Shown here piece after piece: positions 25,273 to 33,993 of a stretch of 64,000 nucleotides of DNA; the first letter of the stretch is position 1, and the number at the start of each line of letters is the position of its first letter. The notes beneath the pieces are model-generated. The model did no database searches and was not told the DNA's origin. It was given only the letters and a program-made list of their open reading frames with translations. The DNA lies in contig NZ_CP041188.1 of assembly GCF_006517235.1 (NCBI RefSeq), positions 682,001 to 746,000 of the forward strand, written 5' to 3'. The DNA comes from Pseudarthrobacter sp. NIBRBAC000502772. GTDB taxonomy: Bacteria > Actinomycetota > Actinomycetes > Actinomycetales > Micrococcaceae. The position numbers and the translations under genes were made by a program.

Positions 25273-25304
25273 GCGCCCGCACCGGGTAAACCCGGCGCGG
25301 GCGC
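25273..25304 (-). terminator. Intercistronic hairpin between GH26 and GT2 genes
   Basis: GCGCCCGC (25273-25280) pairs with 25297-25304, and inside it CCGGGT (25282-25287) pairs with 25290-25295. The 14-bp stem has no following T-run, so it may tune rather than end transcription into the GT2 gene. Confidence 0.55.
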
Positions 25305-25315
25305 GACGGGCGGAA

Positions 25316-26632
25316 TCAGGAGTTCCTGGCCGCCAATGCCGCGGCGAGGGCGCTGGCCGAGGCGGTGGAGCTGTTGATCCGCCAGTCGACTTCTTTGTTG
25401 TGGTGAAACCAGACGAAGGCGGTGATGTCGGACTGGGCGGCGAGGTACGAAACGAGGGCGGTGTTCCAGTCAGCCTTGGAGCCTCCGGCCTCTGCGGAGG
25501 CTGTCTCGGAGATCATGATCGGCTTGCCGGGTGCGAGGCTGCGGAGTGCGGTCAGTCCGTCGCCGAAGAGGGCCGATGGCGATGTCCAGGAGCTCCACGA
25601 TGCGGCGGTTCCCCAGTTGTAGCCGTCCAGACCAACAATGTCGACGTAGCCGGCGCCGGGGAAGAGCCCGGAGAGCGGGGTGGAGCCCCAGTAGGGGACG
25701 TTCGGGCTCCAGACCCACTGCACGTTGGTGGCGCCTGTTGCGGCTACGACATCGTGCACGTGGCGCCATGCTGCGGCGTAGTCCCCGGCCTGGTTGCCGT
25801 TGGCGGATTCAGCCCAGGGGTACCAGTTGCCGTTCATTTCGTGGGCGAACCGCAGCATGACGGGCTTGTCCCATGAAGCCAGGGCGGTACCCCATTGGGC
25901 GATGTAGGTGTCGAAATCTCCGGCGGTGATGCGGTCCAGGGCGTAGGCGGGCTGGTTGGCGCCGTTGCCGCTCCAGAGCCAGGGCTCCCAGGTGATGAGG
26001 CTGGTGGCGCCCCGGGCGTCGACGGCGTTCAGGTCAGCGATCGGCGCGGCCTGGCTGAAGTCTTTGTAGGACATGACGATGGAGGGATTTTCGTTGACCA
26101 GCGTTGCGACGGCGTCCAGCTCGCTGGTGGCCAGCGGACCTCCGGGCGTGGACACTCCGAACCGCAGCGGGGCCGAGCTGATGGGAGGGTTGAGGGTTGT
26201 TGTGGACGTCTCGGTCCGGGCCGCCATCGTGACCGGAGCAGCACTGGCCGTGGCCGCGCTGTCACGGCCGGCGGAGGTGGAGGCCGGGCTATACGTGACG
26301 GTGTAGGGTGCGGACGCCGAGGGCTTTCCCGCCTTGGCCGTCACCACAACAGTTGCTGCGGTTGTTGCCGGTATGTTCACGTCCGCCGTGAAGGAACCGT
26401 TGGCCCCGGTGGTGAACGGGATGCTCGATGAACCGGCTGTCAGCGTTCCGAACGACTGGCGCGCAAAGCCGGTGCCGGTCACTGAGATGGACGCTCCGGC
26501 CGGCCCTGCGGAGGTGCTCAGGGTAATCCCGGCCCGTTCTGCAGCCTCCGATGGCACTGCGATACCCAACACAACAGCCAGTGGCAGCACCAAGCTGGCC
26601 ACGAGAAACCGAACCAATCGATTCTTACGCAC
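25316..26632 (-). CDS. Secreted GH26-type glycanase (beta-mannanase-like) with an Ig-like N-terminal domain
   Basis: A 438-residue protein. A basic Sec signal (RKNRLVRFLVASLVLPLAVVLGIAVPSEA) is followed by a beta-sandwich of IPT type (about 35-110), a Ser/Thr/Ala linker, and a GH26 catalytic domain (about 150-435). The acid/base Glu is in RFAHEMNGNWYPW and the nucleophile Glu in MISETASAEAGG. I prefer the GTG at 26632 because GGGGAG lies five bases upstream; a GTG at 26638 touches that site. Together with the GT2 gene it suggests synthesis and trimming of an exopolysaccharide. The leader holds a possible attenuator. Confidence 0.85.
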   Translation of the reverse strand: MRKNRLVRFLVASLVLPLAVVLGIAVPSEAAERAGITLSTSAGPAGASISVTGTGFARQSFGTLTAGSSSIPFTTGANGSFTADVNIPATTAATVVVTAKAGKPSASAPYTVTYSPASTSAGRDSAATASAAPVTMAARTETSTTTLNPPISSAPLRFGVSTPGGPLATSELDAVATLVNENPSIVMSYKDFSQAAPIADLNAVDARGATSLITWEPWLWSGNGANQPAYALDRITAGDFDTYIAQWGTALASWDKPVMLRFAHEMNGNWYPWAESANGNQAGDYAAAWRHVHDVVAATGATNVQWVWSPNVPYWGSTPLSGLFPGAGYVDIVGLDGYNWGTAASWSSWTSPSALFGDGLTALRSLAPGKPIMISETASAEAGGSKADWNTALVSYLAAQSDITAFVWFHHNKEVDWRINSSTASASALAAALAARNS

Positions 26633-26653
26633 AAACACTCCCCAGCATCAGTG

Positions 26654-26746
26654 AAAAATGAGGCCCCGGGACGGGGCAAAATGTTGGCCTCGGTGGACGG
26701 TAGTCAGGGGTTGCGCCGCGATTCGCATTCGACGAAAGCCACCGAG
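26654..26746 (-). promoter_or_regulatory. Candidate attenuator / riboswitch-like leader of the GH26-GT2 operon
   Basis: On the minus strand CTCGGTGG (26746-26739) pairs perfectly with CCACCGAG (26696-26689), closing a 58-base structured domain. It is followed by a GC hairpin (GCCCCG at 26677-26672 with CGGGGC at 26668-26663) and a TTTTT run (26658-26654). GAGGCC at 26691-26686, which overlaps the 3' arm of the first stem, can instead pair with GGCCTC (26665-26660) in the terminator. Mutually exclusive stems of this kind are typical of riboswitches. It matches no riboswitch class I know. Structure is inferred by eye. Confidence 0.45.
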
Positions 26747-26993
26747 TTCCCCCAGAGTTTTCACTTCCAAGTAGTCAACTACTGACTTGAAAAGGATCCC
26801 CCAGACAATGTTTGCAGGCGGCACACGTTCACACCTAGTGCTGGGGCGAAATCCTTGGCAAACACTGCGCATGCCCCGGCGAAGCTTGGACAATCCTAGG
26901 TAAAGCCTGCATCGGCTCGGCGTCCCTTCGAATCTGCGTGAACAACTCCACTCTCGACCCCATCCGGCCTTCCAGCACATGTTCGCGTCTTAG
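26747..26993. other. Upstream region of the GH26-GT2 operon
   Basis: No gene is convincing here. A short perfect dyad, AGTAGT-ca-ACTACT (26770-26783), could be an operator for the minus-strand operon. TTGACT on the minus strand overlaps it, but no good -10 follows. Confidence 0.4.
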
Positions 26994-27251
26994 GCCGAGT
27001 ACGAACGCTCGCGTTTGTCCGAACGCACCAAGGCAGGGCTAGCGGCCGCGAAAACCAGGGCCCGGCATGGCGGAAGTCCGCCGGCGATGACTGCGGCGAA
27101 ACTTGAGGCAGCCAGAGACCTGCGTCGTCAGGCTAAGAAAACTGCAGGAGATCGCGTATACCTGAGCGTGTCCCACCCGACCAAGGCCCTTGGCCTGCGA
27201 ACGTGTATGTCAGGACCGGTGTCTGAGGCCATCGTTCGGGGCGTCGCTTAA
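26994..27251 (+). pseudogene. C-terminal fragment of a serine resolvase
   Basis: From 26994 the frame reads AEYERSRLSERTKAGLAAAKTRARHGGSPPAMTAAKLEAARDLRRQ, the linker and start of the C-terminal DNA-binding domain of Tn3-type resolvases. It then loses the helix-turn-helix (a weak trace LSVSHPTKAL remains). An in-frame stop sits just before 26994, so the catalytic domain is missing. The orientation is opposite to the N-terminal fragment at 19186. Its last bases overlap the end of the DUF1508 gene. Confidence 0.75.
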
Positions 27252-27458
27252 ATCAGTTCCGTCCGCGTCGGGAGTCGGGTCCGAGAGGTCGGTGACCAGG
27301 CCCGTGCCCGCACATTCTCGTACGGCATCGATTCCGGCGACGGCTGTTAACTTGTCATCGAAACCGGACGACACGGCCATTACCGTTCCTCTGTCGTCGA
27401 GGAGCCGGAACCTGAACTGCGATTGCGCATCAACGAATAACTCAAAAAGACCAGCCAT
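27210..27458 (-). CDS. DUF1508 / UPF0339 family protein
   Basis: An 82-residue protein. Residues 1-55 (MAGLFELFVDAQSQFRFRLLDDRGTVMAVSSGFDDKLTAVAGIDAVRECA) fit one DUF1508 unit: F-L--D----FRFRL---G-V-A-S-G---K-----GI--V. The family (E. coli YegP) forms small beta-rich proteins with no fixed function. The tail of about 25 residues is Asp-rich and overlaps the resolvase fragment, so the 3' end may have been replaced. GGGGGAAACACC precedes the ATG. Confidence 0.75.
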   Translation of the reverse strand: MAGLFELFVDAQSQFRFRLLDDRGTVMAVSSGFDDKLTAVAGIDAVRECAGTGLVTDLSDPTPDADGTDLSDAPNDGLRHRS

Positions 27459-28007
27459 GGTGTTTCCCCCCTGCAGACGGGTGCACCCCGCCCGACAGCC
27501 CTCGGTAAGGGCCTGTGAAACCGCCTGCTGCTGGACGGATCCGGACTACTCGAACGCGGCGTTGCGTTGGAAGTGGTCCGTCAATAAGATGTGGCGACCT
27601 GCCCGTCATCACTCCTCATCCAACCATGTCGTGTCAGGGGACCCAACAAACGGCCACAGGTTCCTAGGAAGCCGTTTCTCCGGCGGGCACAAACAGCACC
27701 GATCAGGGCGCCACCGGTTGCGGCCTAATGGGTGGACCCTAGCTGCTGTCAGACCCAAGGTAATGTCCGGCCTCTCATTTCTCCTCGTCGTCGCTGGCTT
27801 TTGGCTTAGCCGTTATCGGCGTCCTCCTTTACGGACAGTCCCGATCCGGTCTCGATCAGGGTCCAGCGATCGCCGAACGCCTCCACCGCGCGTTGATCGG
27901 GCACCTTGACTGCGGCTCATCCGCTTCGCCAATAGTGCTTGCAATCTACTACCGCCAGCTAATACCGTCTCGACAAGGGGCTGCAAACCACAAGCGGAAG
28001 GCATTTC
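27459..28007. other. Non-coding region before an MBL-fold gene
   Basis: I see no gene in these 549 bases. It must carry promoters for the minus-strand DUF1508 gene on the left and the plus-strand MBL gene on the right. No clear repeat or operator stands out. Confidence 0.5.
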
Positions 28008-28829
28008 ATGCTGGAGGAAGTCGCTGAGGGCGTTCTGGTTCACGAGAGCGAGTTCATCCAGAGTAATTCCGTTGTCGTGCAGGGCCGGGACGGTGTGTTG
28101 CTCATTGACCCCGGTATAACGGGCGACGAAATGTCGGCCCTCGCGAACGACCTTCACGAGTTGGGCCAGCCCGTCGTGGCAGGCTTCTCGACGCATCCTG
28201 ATTGGGACCATGTGCTCTGGCACGCGAACTTCCGCGACGCGCCCCGTTACGGTACAGCCCGCTGCGCGGCCTCTATCCAAAATTTGCTGTCGAACGCGGA
28301 CTGGAAGGCCCGCATAGCCGAGGGGCTCCCGCCGGAGTACGCCGAGGATATCCCGATGGATCTGCTGGGTCTCATTACCGGTCTGCCCGCCGATACTGCG
28401 CAGATTCCTTGGGATGGCCCCACAGCCCGGATCATCGAACATCAGGCCCATGCCCCCGGCCATGCGGCGCTGTTGATCGAGGAGCGCCGCGTCCTCGTCG
28501 CCGGCGATATGCTTTCTGACATCCTGATGCCGTTCCTCGACCTGGAGGCCGCGAATCCGATCGAGGACTACCTCGCCGCGTTGAGGCTGTTTGACAGCGT
28601 GGCCGACGACGTTGATGCCGTCATCCCTGGTCACGGCTCGGTCGGCGGAGCTGGGCAGCTACGGGCACGTATCAACCAGGATCGCGCGTACGTGCGGGCC
28701 CTGCGAGACGGCGGTGTTCCCGACGACCCGCGTGTCGGCCCATCGGCCCCGTTGGATTGGCTGCCCGACGTACATAGATGGCAACTCCAGCGGCTCGCCC
28801 AAAGAGAACAGAACGAGACACCCAAATAG
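28008..28829 (+). CDS. Metallo-beta-lactamase fold hydrolase
   Basis: A 273-residue MBL-fold enzyme. The N-terminal sheet (NSVVVQGRDGVLLIDPG) leads to the metal motif STHPDWDHVLWH (HxDxDH), then HQAHAPGHAALLIEERRVLVAGDML, and AVIPGHGSVG near residue 205. These supply a full set of metal ligands. It resembles lactonase- or cyclase-type members more than beta-lactamases. GGAAGG precedes the ATG. Neighbours on both sides are unrelated accessory genes, so the substrate is unknown. Confidence 0.82.
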   Translation: MLEEVAEGVLVHESEFIQSNSVVVQGRDGVLLIDPGITGDEMSALANDLHELGQPVVAGFSTHPDWDHVLWHANFRDAPRYGTARCAASIQNLLSNADWKARIAEGLPPEYAEDIPMDLLGLITGLPADTAQIPWDGPTARIIEHQAHAPGHAALLIEERRVLVAGDMLSDILMPFLDLEAANPIEDYLAALRLFDSVADDVDAVIPGHGSVGGAGQLRARINQDRAYVRALRDGGVPDDPRVGPSAPLDWLPDVHRWQLQRLAQREQNETPK

Positions 28830-29063
28830 CGGTCGCATACCGGCACTACGGGCTGTCCCGTGCAGGGTTCTTCAAACGGATACCCGCATCTACCGCTGAC
28901 AGAACAAGGCCAAATGCCGCTAGATTCACAACCAAGCCGGCTGCTGATTGCAACTCTAGTGGCAGCACTTCGCGACAAAGTCTGTCGGATTCGCTTGGGG
29001 TGGAGCAGCGCTCGACGGCGGCCCGCCACCTGAGCTGGCCTGACCGAATGTCGCCGAATCCGT

Positions 29064-29576
29064 CTAGGCCACAACGAAAAGTCGACTGGCTCGCTGCGCA
29101 TCGGTGGCGGATCCGTCAGCCATCTCGAAGAAGTAATTACACTGCCACTGCTGGGATTTTTTCGCCTGCCGATTCGTCGTAGATGACCAGGGCGGATAGA
29201 TGCGGAACCCTCGCTTGCCTCCGGCGCCGCCAACGGACACGACGCCGTGCTTGACCAGCGCCGCCTTCGGAAAAGCGAATGCTCCGACTCGGGAATCCTC
29301 CCGTACGCAGATCACCAGCACGTCGCTGCACTCCTCCGCGGGCAGAGGTTCGGTCGACCCATCGAGAGAGCGCCGCCACACTGTCACGAATAAGCCCACC
29401 TTCGTCGGGGTCAGTTTTCCGACCCTGAAGCGAACCGGAGACCGACCGATTGCCGAGATCGCGGCACCGTACTCAGCGTTGTCGGCCTCGACTTTGGCGG
29501 GGGAACAGACGAGGCCGAGGTCGCCGAGAACCCTCATCACCATGGCGACATCCGGATGGACCTGAAGACCTGACAT
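29064..29576 (-). CDS. MepB family protein
   Basis: A 170-residue protein with the MepB pattern: RFRVGKLTPTKVGLFVTVWRR (about residue 49), SRVGAFAFPKAALVKHGVVS (about 95), and GKRGFRIYPPWSSTTNRQAKKSQQWQCNYFFEM near the end. In Staphylococcus MepB is encoded with the MepA drug pump and its repressor MepR, but its own role is unclear. No pump or repressor is adjacent here. The ATG at 29576 has GGGAG five bases upstream. Confidence 0.8.
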   Translation of the reverse strand: MSGLQVHPDVAMVMRVLGDLGLVCSPAKVEADNAEYGAAISAIGRSPVRFRVGKLTPTKVGLFVTVWRRSLDGSTEPLPAEECSDVLVICVREDSRVGAFAFPKAALVKHGVVSVGGAGGKRGFRIYPPWSSTTNRQAKKSQQWQCNYFFEMADGSATDAQRASRLFVVA

Positions 29577-29680
29577 AGCACTCCCATCGAAACGAATCCC
29601 CGACAGGAGCGACGGGGCTGTGCGCGAAGAGCTCAGCCCTCACTACCCCGACGATATCCCCACGTGCACAAAAGGCGTGG

Positions 29681-30496
29681 TCAGGCCTCGGCCTGCGGCA
29701 GCACCAGCAGGTAGCCCGCCGGCAGATCGCTGCTCCAGCGTCGCGGCTCGCGGACCACGAACTGCGTCGCCAGCTGCTCGGGGCTGAGCAGGCTGTTGGG
29801 CGCAGGCGATGGACCCCACTGCCCGCTGCCGTGCGGGTAGAGCGGATCCTGGACGCGGACGCCGGTGACCGAGAACTCCGGGAACTGGCCGGGATCGCCG
29901 AGCGACTCGAACCCGCTCATCACCCAGGCATGGCGGCCGCTCCACATGACCAGCCCGACCGGCCGGCCCGTTTCGGTGATGGCACGCGCCGCCGTTCGCA
30001 GCGCGTCCTCATAGTCGGCGATGCTGACAACGGCATATGGCCCCATCCCGACGTCGGTCAGCACCTCTGCCCAACCGAGCGGATTTGCACCGTTGAACGA
30101 GTTGGACGACCGTGCCCGGGCCCTCTCCCACAGGTCGCCCTGCTGAGCGCGATCGGCCCACGTGCCGCCCCCCGTGTCATCGATGAGGTTGTGCGCGATC
30201 TGGATGCTCGCCGCAACACACCAGTCGAAGGTGTACTGCGGCACGAAGTCCCCCTCCTGGTAGAGGTTCAGGGCAAACGCCTGGGGCACCGCCGTTGGCG
30301 TGGGAACCGGCGTCGGTGTGGGGGCTGGAGTCCGGTGAGGGGCGGGGGCGACGTCGCCAGCGGCTGGCCGGGCCGAGGACGTTGCTATCGGTCGATCGGT
30401 GGCGGTCTCGTCAAAGCCGATCGCGGGCGCGCACGCCGTGAGGAGCATCGTCAGGGCAACGAGCCAGGCCAGAAGACGGGCAGGGGCACCGGTCAT
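29681..30496 (-). CDS. Putative lipoprotein with C39-like (papain-fold) domain
   Basis: A 271-residue protein beginning MTGAPARLLAWLVALTMLLTAC, a lipoprotein signal with lipobox LTAC. A Pro/Thr-rich spacer (PAPTPTPVPTPTAVP) follows, then a papain-like domain with the probable nucleophile Cys in TFDWCVAASIQIAHN (about residue 97) and His in SGRHAWVMSGFES (about 190). It is likely displayed on the cell surface. The ATG overlaps the stop of the CPBP-type frame upstream (ATGA). Confidence 0.75.
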   Translation of the reverse strand: MTGAPARLLAWLVALTMLLTACAPAIGFDETATDRPIATSSARPAAGDVAPAPHRTPAPTPTPVPTPTAVPQAFALNLYQEGDFVPQYTFDWCVAASIQIAHNLIDDTGGGTWADRAQQGDLWERARARSSNSFNGANPLGWAEVLTDVGMGPYAVVSIADYEDALRTAARAITETGRPVGLVMWSGRHAWVMSGFESLGDPGQFPEFSVTGVRVQDPLYPHGSGQWGPSPAPNSLLSPEQLATQFVVREPRRWSSDLPAGYLLVLPQAEA

Positions 30497-31029
30497 AATC
30501 GAAAGTCTAGCGCGATGCGGCCAGGTCTTGACGGGGTACAGAGGCGCCGTTCGCAGGGCGACTGTTGCCCGCCGTCGTTCACCTGGGACGCCTCCTGAAG
30601 GAGAAACGCCCGACGGCGGTGGCCGGGCGGGGTGCCTTGCGCCAGGCCCGGCGGTCCAGCGCCACAGAGTGTCAGAACCGCAAGGACGACGACCCCGAAG
30701 TAGATCAGCTCCGCGCGGTCGGCGCCGGGACCGGTGAAGCCGAAGGAACCCGTGGTGAAAGTGCCCTGGCTGTTGTGGAACAGGAGCGTCAGCAGGACGC
30801 TGCCGCCTGTGCGGTTGAAAAGCAACACATAGAGGAAGGTGATGGCGAACGTCGTCGGCAAGCTGATCAGGCTTAGCCCGCCAAAGAGGACCAGCGGCAG
30901 GTGCCACAGGGCCACGAGGACGCCGAGAATGGCTGCGGACAGCAGCGGAGGCCGGGACGCCTGAAGGAGGGGGAGGGCGTAGCCGCGGAACCCGGGGTCT
31001 TCGCCCAGTGGGCCCACGCGACGCGCCAC
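30493..31029 (-). pseudogene. Truncated CPBP-family intramembrane protease
   Basis: The frame holds GEDPGFRGYALPLLQA, LGVLVALWHLPLVLFGGLSL and a final membrane block with LLTLLFHNSQG, the second half of a CPBP (Abi/CAAX-like) protease. The usual first motif EExxxR is present only as ED---R. The N-terminal membrane helices are missing, because the sequence meets the 3' end of the permease gene at about 31030-31056. The frame stays open to 30493 and overlaps the next ATG, so a shortened product may still be made. A deletion joining two genes is the simplest reading. Confidence 0.6.
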
Positions 31030-31056
31030 CGGACGAGTCGCCGTCGCAGCTGCTGG

Positions 31057-32469
31057 CTACAGGGCGGGAGTGCGCAGCGACGCGTCTTCGGGTTCGTTGA
31101 CGTCGTTGGGCTGATGTGGGCTGAGGTTCTTCCGGTATCGCCATACGGCAATGCCGACGACGACGGCGGCGAGTGCCATGGAGAGCAGCAGCGATTCGCG
31201 GGTTGCGTCCAGGATCAGCATGCCGATGAGCAGGGCGACGATGCTGGCGATTGCGACCCACGTCAGGTACGGGAAAAGCCACATCTTCATGGCGAGGTCC
31301 TTGGCGGCTGCGCCCATGCGGCGGCGCAGGATCAGCTGTGAGGTGGCGATGACCAGCCACACGAAGAGTGCGATGGCGCCGGAGGTATTGACCAGGAAAA
31401 GAAATACCGTTTCCGGGGCAACATAGTTCAGTCCGACCGTGATGAATCCGACCACGGTGGATGACAGAACGGCAGCAGCCGGAACGCCGCGCTTGGAGAT
31501 CTTGGTCCAGGCCTTCGGGGCGTCTCCTCGCTGGGAGAGGGAGAACAGCATGCGGCTGGCGGTGTAGAGACCGGAATTCAGGCAAGACAGGACCGATGTC
31601 AGCACGACGATATCCATGATGGTTCCCGCACCCGGGATGCCGAACAGCTCAATGACGGCCACATACGGGCTCTTGGCCACGCTGGCGGAGTTCCAAGGCA
31701 GCAGGGTTACGACGATGGCGATGGAGCCGATGTAGAAGACCAGGATGCGCCATACGGTGGACTGGACGGCCTTCTTGACCGCGTCCACGGGATTTTCGGA
31801 CTCGCCGGCGGCGATCGTGGCGATCTCGGCCCCGAAGAAGGAGAACACCACCACCAGAATGCCGGCGAGTACGGCGCCTGGACCGTTCGGAAAGAACCCG
31901 CCGTTCTCAAGGAGGTTGCTGACTCCTGGGGCGGGAACCCCGGGGACAAGGCCGAGGATGGCGGCAATACCGAACAGCAGGAAAAGCACGATAGCCGTCA
32001 CTTTGATGGACGCGAACCAGAACTCGAATTCACCATAGGACTTCACCGAGCCAAGGTTGGTCAGCGTCAGAAGGACCATGAGCAGCAGCGCCCACACCCA
32101 TTGGTCGATGCCAGGCACCCAGCGGTGCATAATTGCTGCGCCGGCGGTCGCCTCGATTCCCAGGACGATGATCCAGAACCAGGCATACAGCCAACCGATG
32201 CTGAACCCCGCCCAGCGTCCCAGCGCTTTGTCGGCGTAAGCGGAAAAGGACCCGGTTTCCGGATTGGCCGCGGCCATTTCGCCGAGCATCCGCATGACCA
32301 GGATGACCACGAGTCCGGCTGCCGCGTAAGCAAGGAGTATGCCTGGGCCAGCTTGCTTAATCGCGGCTCCTGAGCCAACGAACAGCCCGGCGCCAATAAC
32401 GCCGGCGATCGCGATCATGGAGAGATGCCGTGGCTTGAGTGTTTTTGACAGCTGTGTGTCCGTGTTCAT
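31057..32469 (-). CDS. Amino-acid permease (APC superfamily, GabP/AnsP type)
   Basis: A 470-residue, 12-helix amino-acid:H+ symporter. Typical blocks are LKPRHLSMIAIAGVIGAGLFVGSGAAIKQAGP at the N-terminus, MRMLGEMAAANPETGSFSAYADKALG, and GAEIATIAAGESENP in the middle. I chose the ATG at 32469 (MNTDTQLSKTLK), because the family starts just before helix 1. It is on the nan-cluster strand but is separated from nagA by 267 bases. Substrate (GABA, aromatic or other) cannot be fixed from sequence. Confidence 0.9.
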   Translation of the reverse strand: MNTDTQLSKTLKPRHLSMIAIAGVIGAGLFVGSGAAIKQAGPGILLAYAAAGLVVILVMRMLGEMAAANPETGSFSAYADKALGRWAGFSIGWLYAWFWIIVLGIEATAGAAIMHRWVPGIDQWVWALLLMVLLTLTNLGSVKSYGEFEFWFASIKVTAIVLFLLFGIAAILGLVPGVPAPGVSNLLENGGFFPNGPGAVLAGILVVVFSFFGAEIATIAAGESENPVDAVKKAVQSTVWRILVFYIGSIAIVVTLLPWNSASVAKSPYVAVIELFGIPGAGTIMDIVVLTSVLSCLNSGLYTASRMLFSLSQRGDAPKAWTKISKRGVPAAAVLSSTVVGFITVGLNYVAPETVFLFLVNTSGAIALFVWLVIATSQLILRRRMGAAAKDLAMKMWLFPYLTWVAIASIVALLIGMLILDATRESLLLSMALAAVVVGIAVWRYRKNLSPHQPNDVNEPEDASLRTPAL

Positions 32470-32736
32470 GGTGACGAGGCTTTCGATAGGCGGACCGTCA
32501 GGTTCAACGCTGGGCGGCGGGTGACCTGAGCCACATGCCCTATAGACGCTAGACGCCGCTCGCGGAAAGGGCGCTGTTCGTTTGCCCAACCAGGCGGCGC
32601 GGCGGATGTGCGATTGCGAAATTCTTGACCTGGAGCCCGCCCTGCTGTGTCCTATAGGTAAACATTGAACACGGTCGCCTATGCACTCTCCGCCAGGCCC
32701 TCGTCACCACGGAGCGTCAGGCGGCCACCGCCGGCG

Positions 32737-33993
32737 CTAAACCCCGACGGCGGGCAGGCCCAGGGTGCGCCCCTCGCGCAGGACCAGGACGCGGCGGAAG
32801 TTGCGATCCGCCACCACGACGTCGGCCCGCAGGCCCGCGCGGAGGCTTCCGATTTCCTGCGCCTGGCCGATGATCGCGGCCGGAACCGCGGTGGCTGACA
32901 AAACAGCGGCGGCCGGCTCCACACCGGCGCCAATGGTCCGCCGCACAACGTCCAGCATGGTGGCCGTCCCGCCGGCGAGCGTGCCGTTGCTCAGCCGGGC
33001 GACGGCACCGCTGACGGAGACGGCTGCGGGGCCAAGCTCGTAGTCGCCGTCGGGCAGCCCGGTGGCGGCCATGGAGTCCGTCACCAGGACCACGTTTTCG
33101 GCCCCCACCAGCTCGAAGACCATCCGGACCGTTTCGGGGTCCAGGTGCGCGCCGTCGGCGATGAGTTCGACGGCAATCGTGCCGGCCCCGGCCAGCCGGA
33201 GGCACGCGGCGACCGGTCCGGGGCTGCGGTGGTGCAGCGGCGGCATGCCGTTGAAGAGGTGTGTGATCGTGGGGCGCGATACGGTCCCCAGGCCGGATGC
33301 CGCCAGCAGCTCCGCCGCCCCGGTGAGGGAGGCCGCCGTCGTCCGCGCGTCCGCGTCAGTGTGGCCCAGCGACGGCGTGACGCCGTGTTCGGCGAGCATG
33401 CGCACCACGGCGTCGGCGCCGGGCAGTTCGGGCGCGTAGGTCATGGTCCGCAGGTGGCCGCCGGCCGCAGCCAGCAGCTCGGCCAGCAGGGGGAGGTCCG
33501 GCTCGCGCAGGTACCGTGGATCCTGGGCGCCGCAGCGCGCGTGGGACAGGAACGGCCCCTCGGAGTGGATGCCCGCGATGAGCCCTTCATCGGCGAGCAG
33601 CCGCAGGGTTTCCAGGCCGCGCAGCAGGTCCTCACGGGACGCGGTCACCGTGCTTGCCAGCAACGTGGTGGTGCCGCTGCGGTGCAGGAAGTCGACGGCG
33701 GTCCTGGCAGCCTCGCTGTCGCCGCTGGGGAAGTCGCCGCCGACAGCGCCGTGGCAGTGCAGGTCAACGAGGCCGGGCAGAATCATGCAGCCCGGCGGCA
33801 GTTCGAGTTCTTCAAGGCCGGGCAGCGACGCCTCATCAAGACCGGCGCGGGGCCCCACATACGCGATACGGCCGTCTGCGACGGCCACCACTGCGTCGTC
33901 CTGGGCCGACCCGTCGGTCAGGACCGTACCGGCCAGCAGGTAGTTCCCGGGCTCAGCGGCGGTGGGCTGTGTTTGTTCCGGCGGCGGGGTCAC
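32737..33993 (-). CDS. nagA: N-acetylglucosamine-6-phosphate deacetylase
   Basis: A 418-residue amidohydrolase that removes acetate from GlcNAc-6-P. It carries PGLVDLHCHGAVGGDF (first metal site), the acidic EGPFLSHARCGAQDP motif, SLGHTDADA, THLFNGMPPLHHR, ADGAHLDPETVRM and the catalytic Asp in VTDSMAATGLPDG. The GTG start at 33993 overlaps the stop of nanE (GTGA), so the two are coupled. It feeds GlcN-6-P to NagB, whose gene is at 14368. The first 15 residues are a Pro/Gln-rich extension. Confidence 0.94.
   Translation of the reverse strand: MTPPPEQTQPTAAEPGNYLLAGTVLTDGSAQDDAVVAVADGRIAYVGPRAGLDEASLPGLEELELPPGCMILPGLVDLHCHGAVGGDFPSGDSEAARTAVDFLHRSGTTTLLASTVTASREDLLRGLETLRLLADEGLIAGIHSEGPFLSHARCGAQDPRYLREPDLPLLAELLAAAGGHLRTMTYAPELPGADAVVRMLAEHGVTPSLGHTDADARTTAASLTGAAELLAASGLGTVSRPTITHLFNGMPPLHHRSPGPVAACLRLAGAGTIAVELIADGAHLDPETVRMVFELVGAENVVLVTDSMAATGLPDGDYELGPAAVSVSGAVARLSNGTLAGGTATMLDVVRRTIGAGVEPAAAVLSATAVPAAIIGQAQEIGSLRAGLRADVVVADRNFRRVLVLREGRTLGLPAVGV

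Noticed and set aside
26648-26980. Possible 110-residue protein upstream of the GH26 gene
   Set aside because: No family match or ribosome site, and the stretch is better explained as leader RNA and promoter.
28817-28876. Short frame reading IAVAYRHYGLSRAGFF, like the helix-turn-helix start of some transposases
   Set aside because: Only about 20 residues match and it overlaps the end of the MBL gene; too short to call.
29681-31585. A single minus-strand frame of 634 codons
   Set aside because: Only its last 271 codons, from the ATG at 30496, form a real protein (C39-like lipoprotein); the front part is low-complexity Arg/Pro sequence opposite or overlapping other genes.
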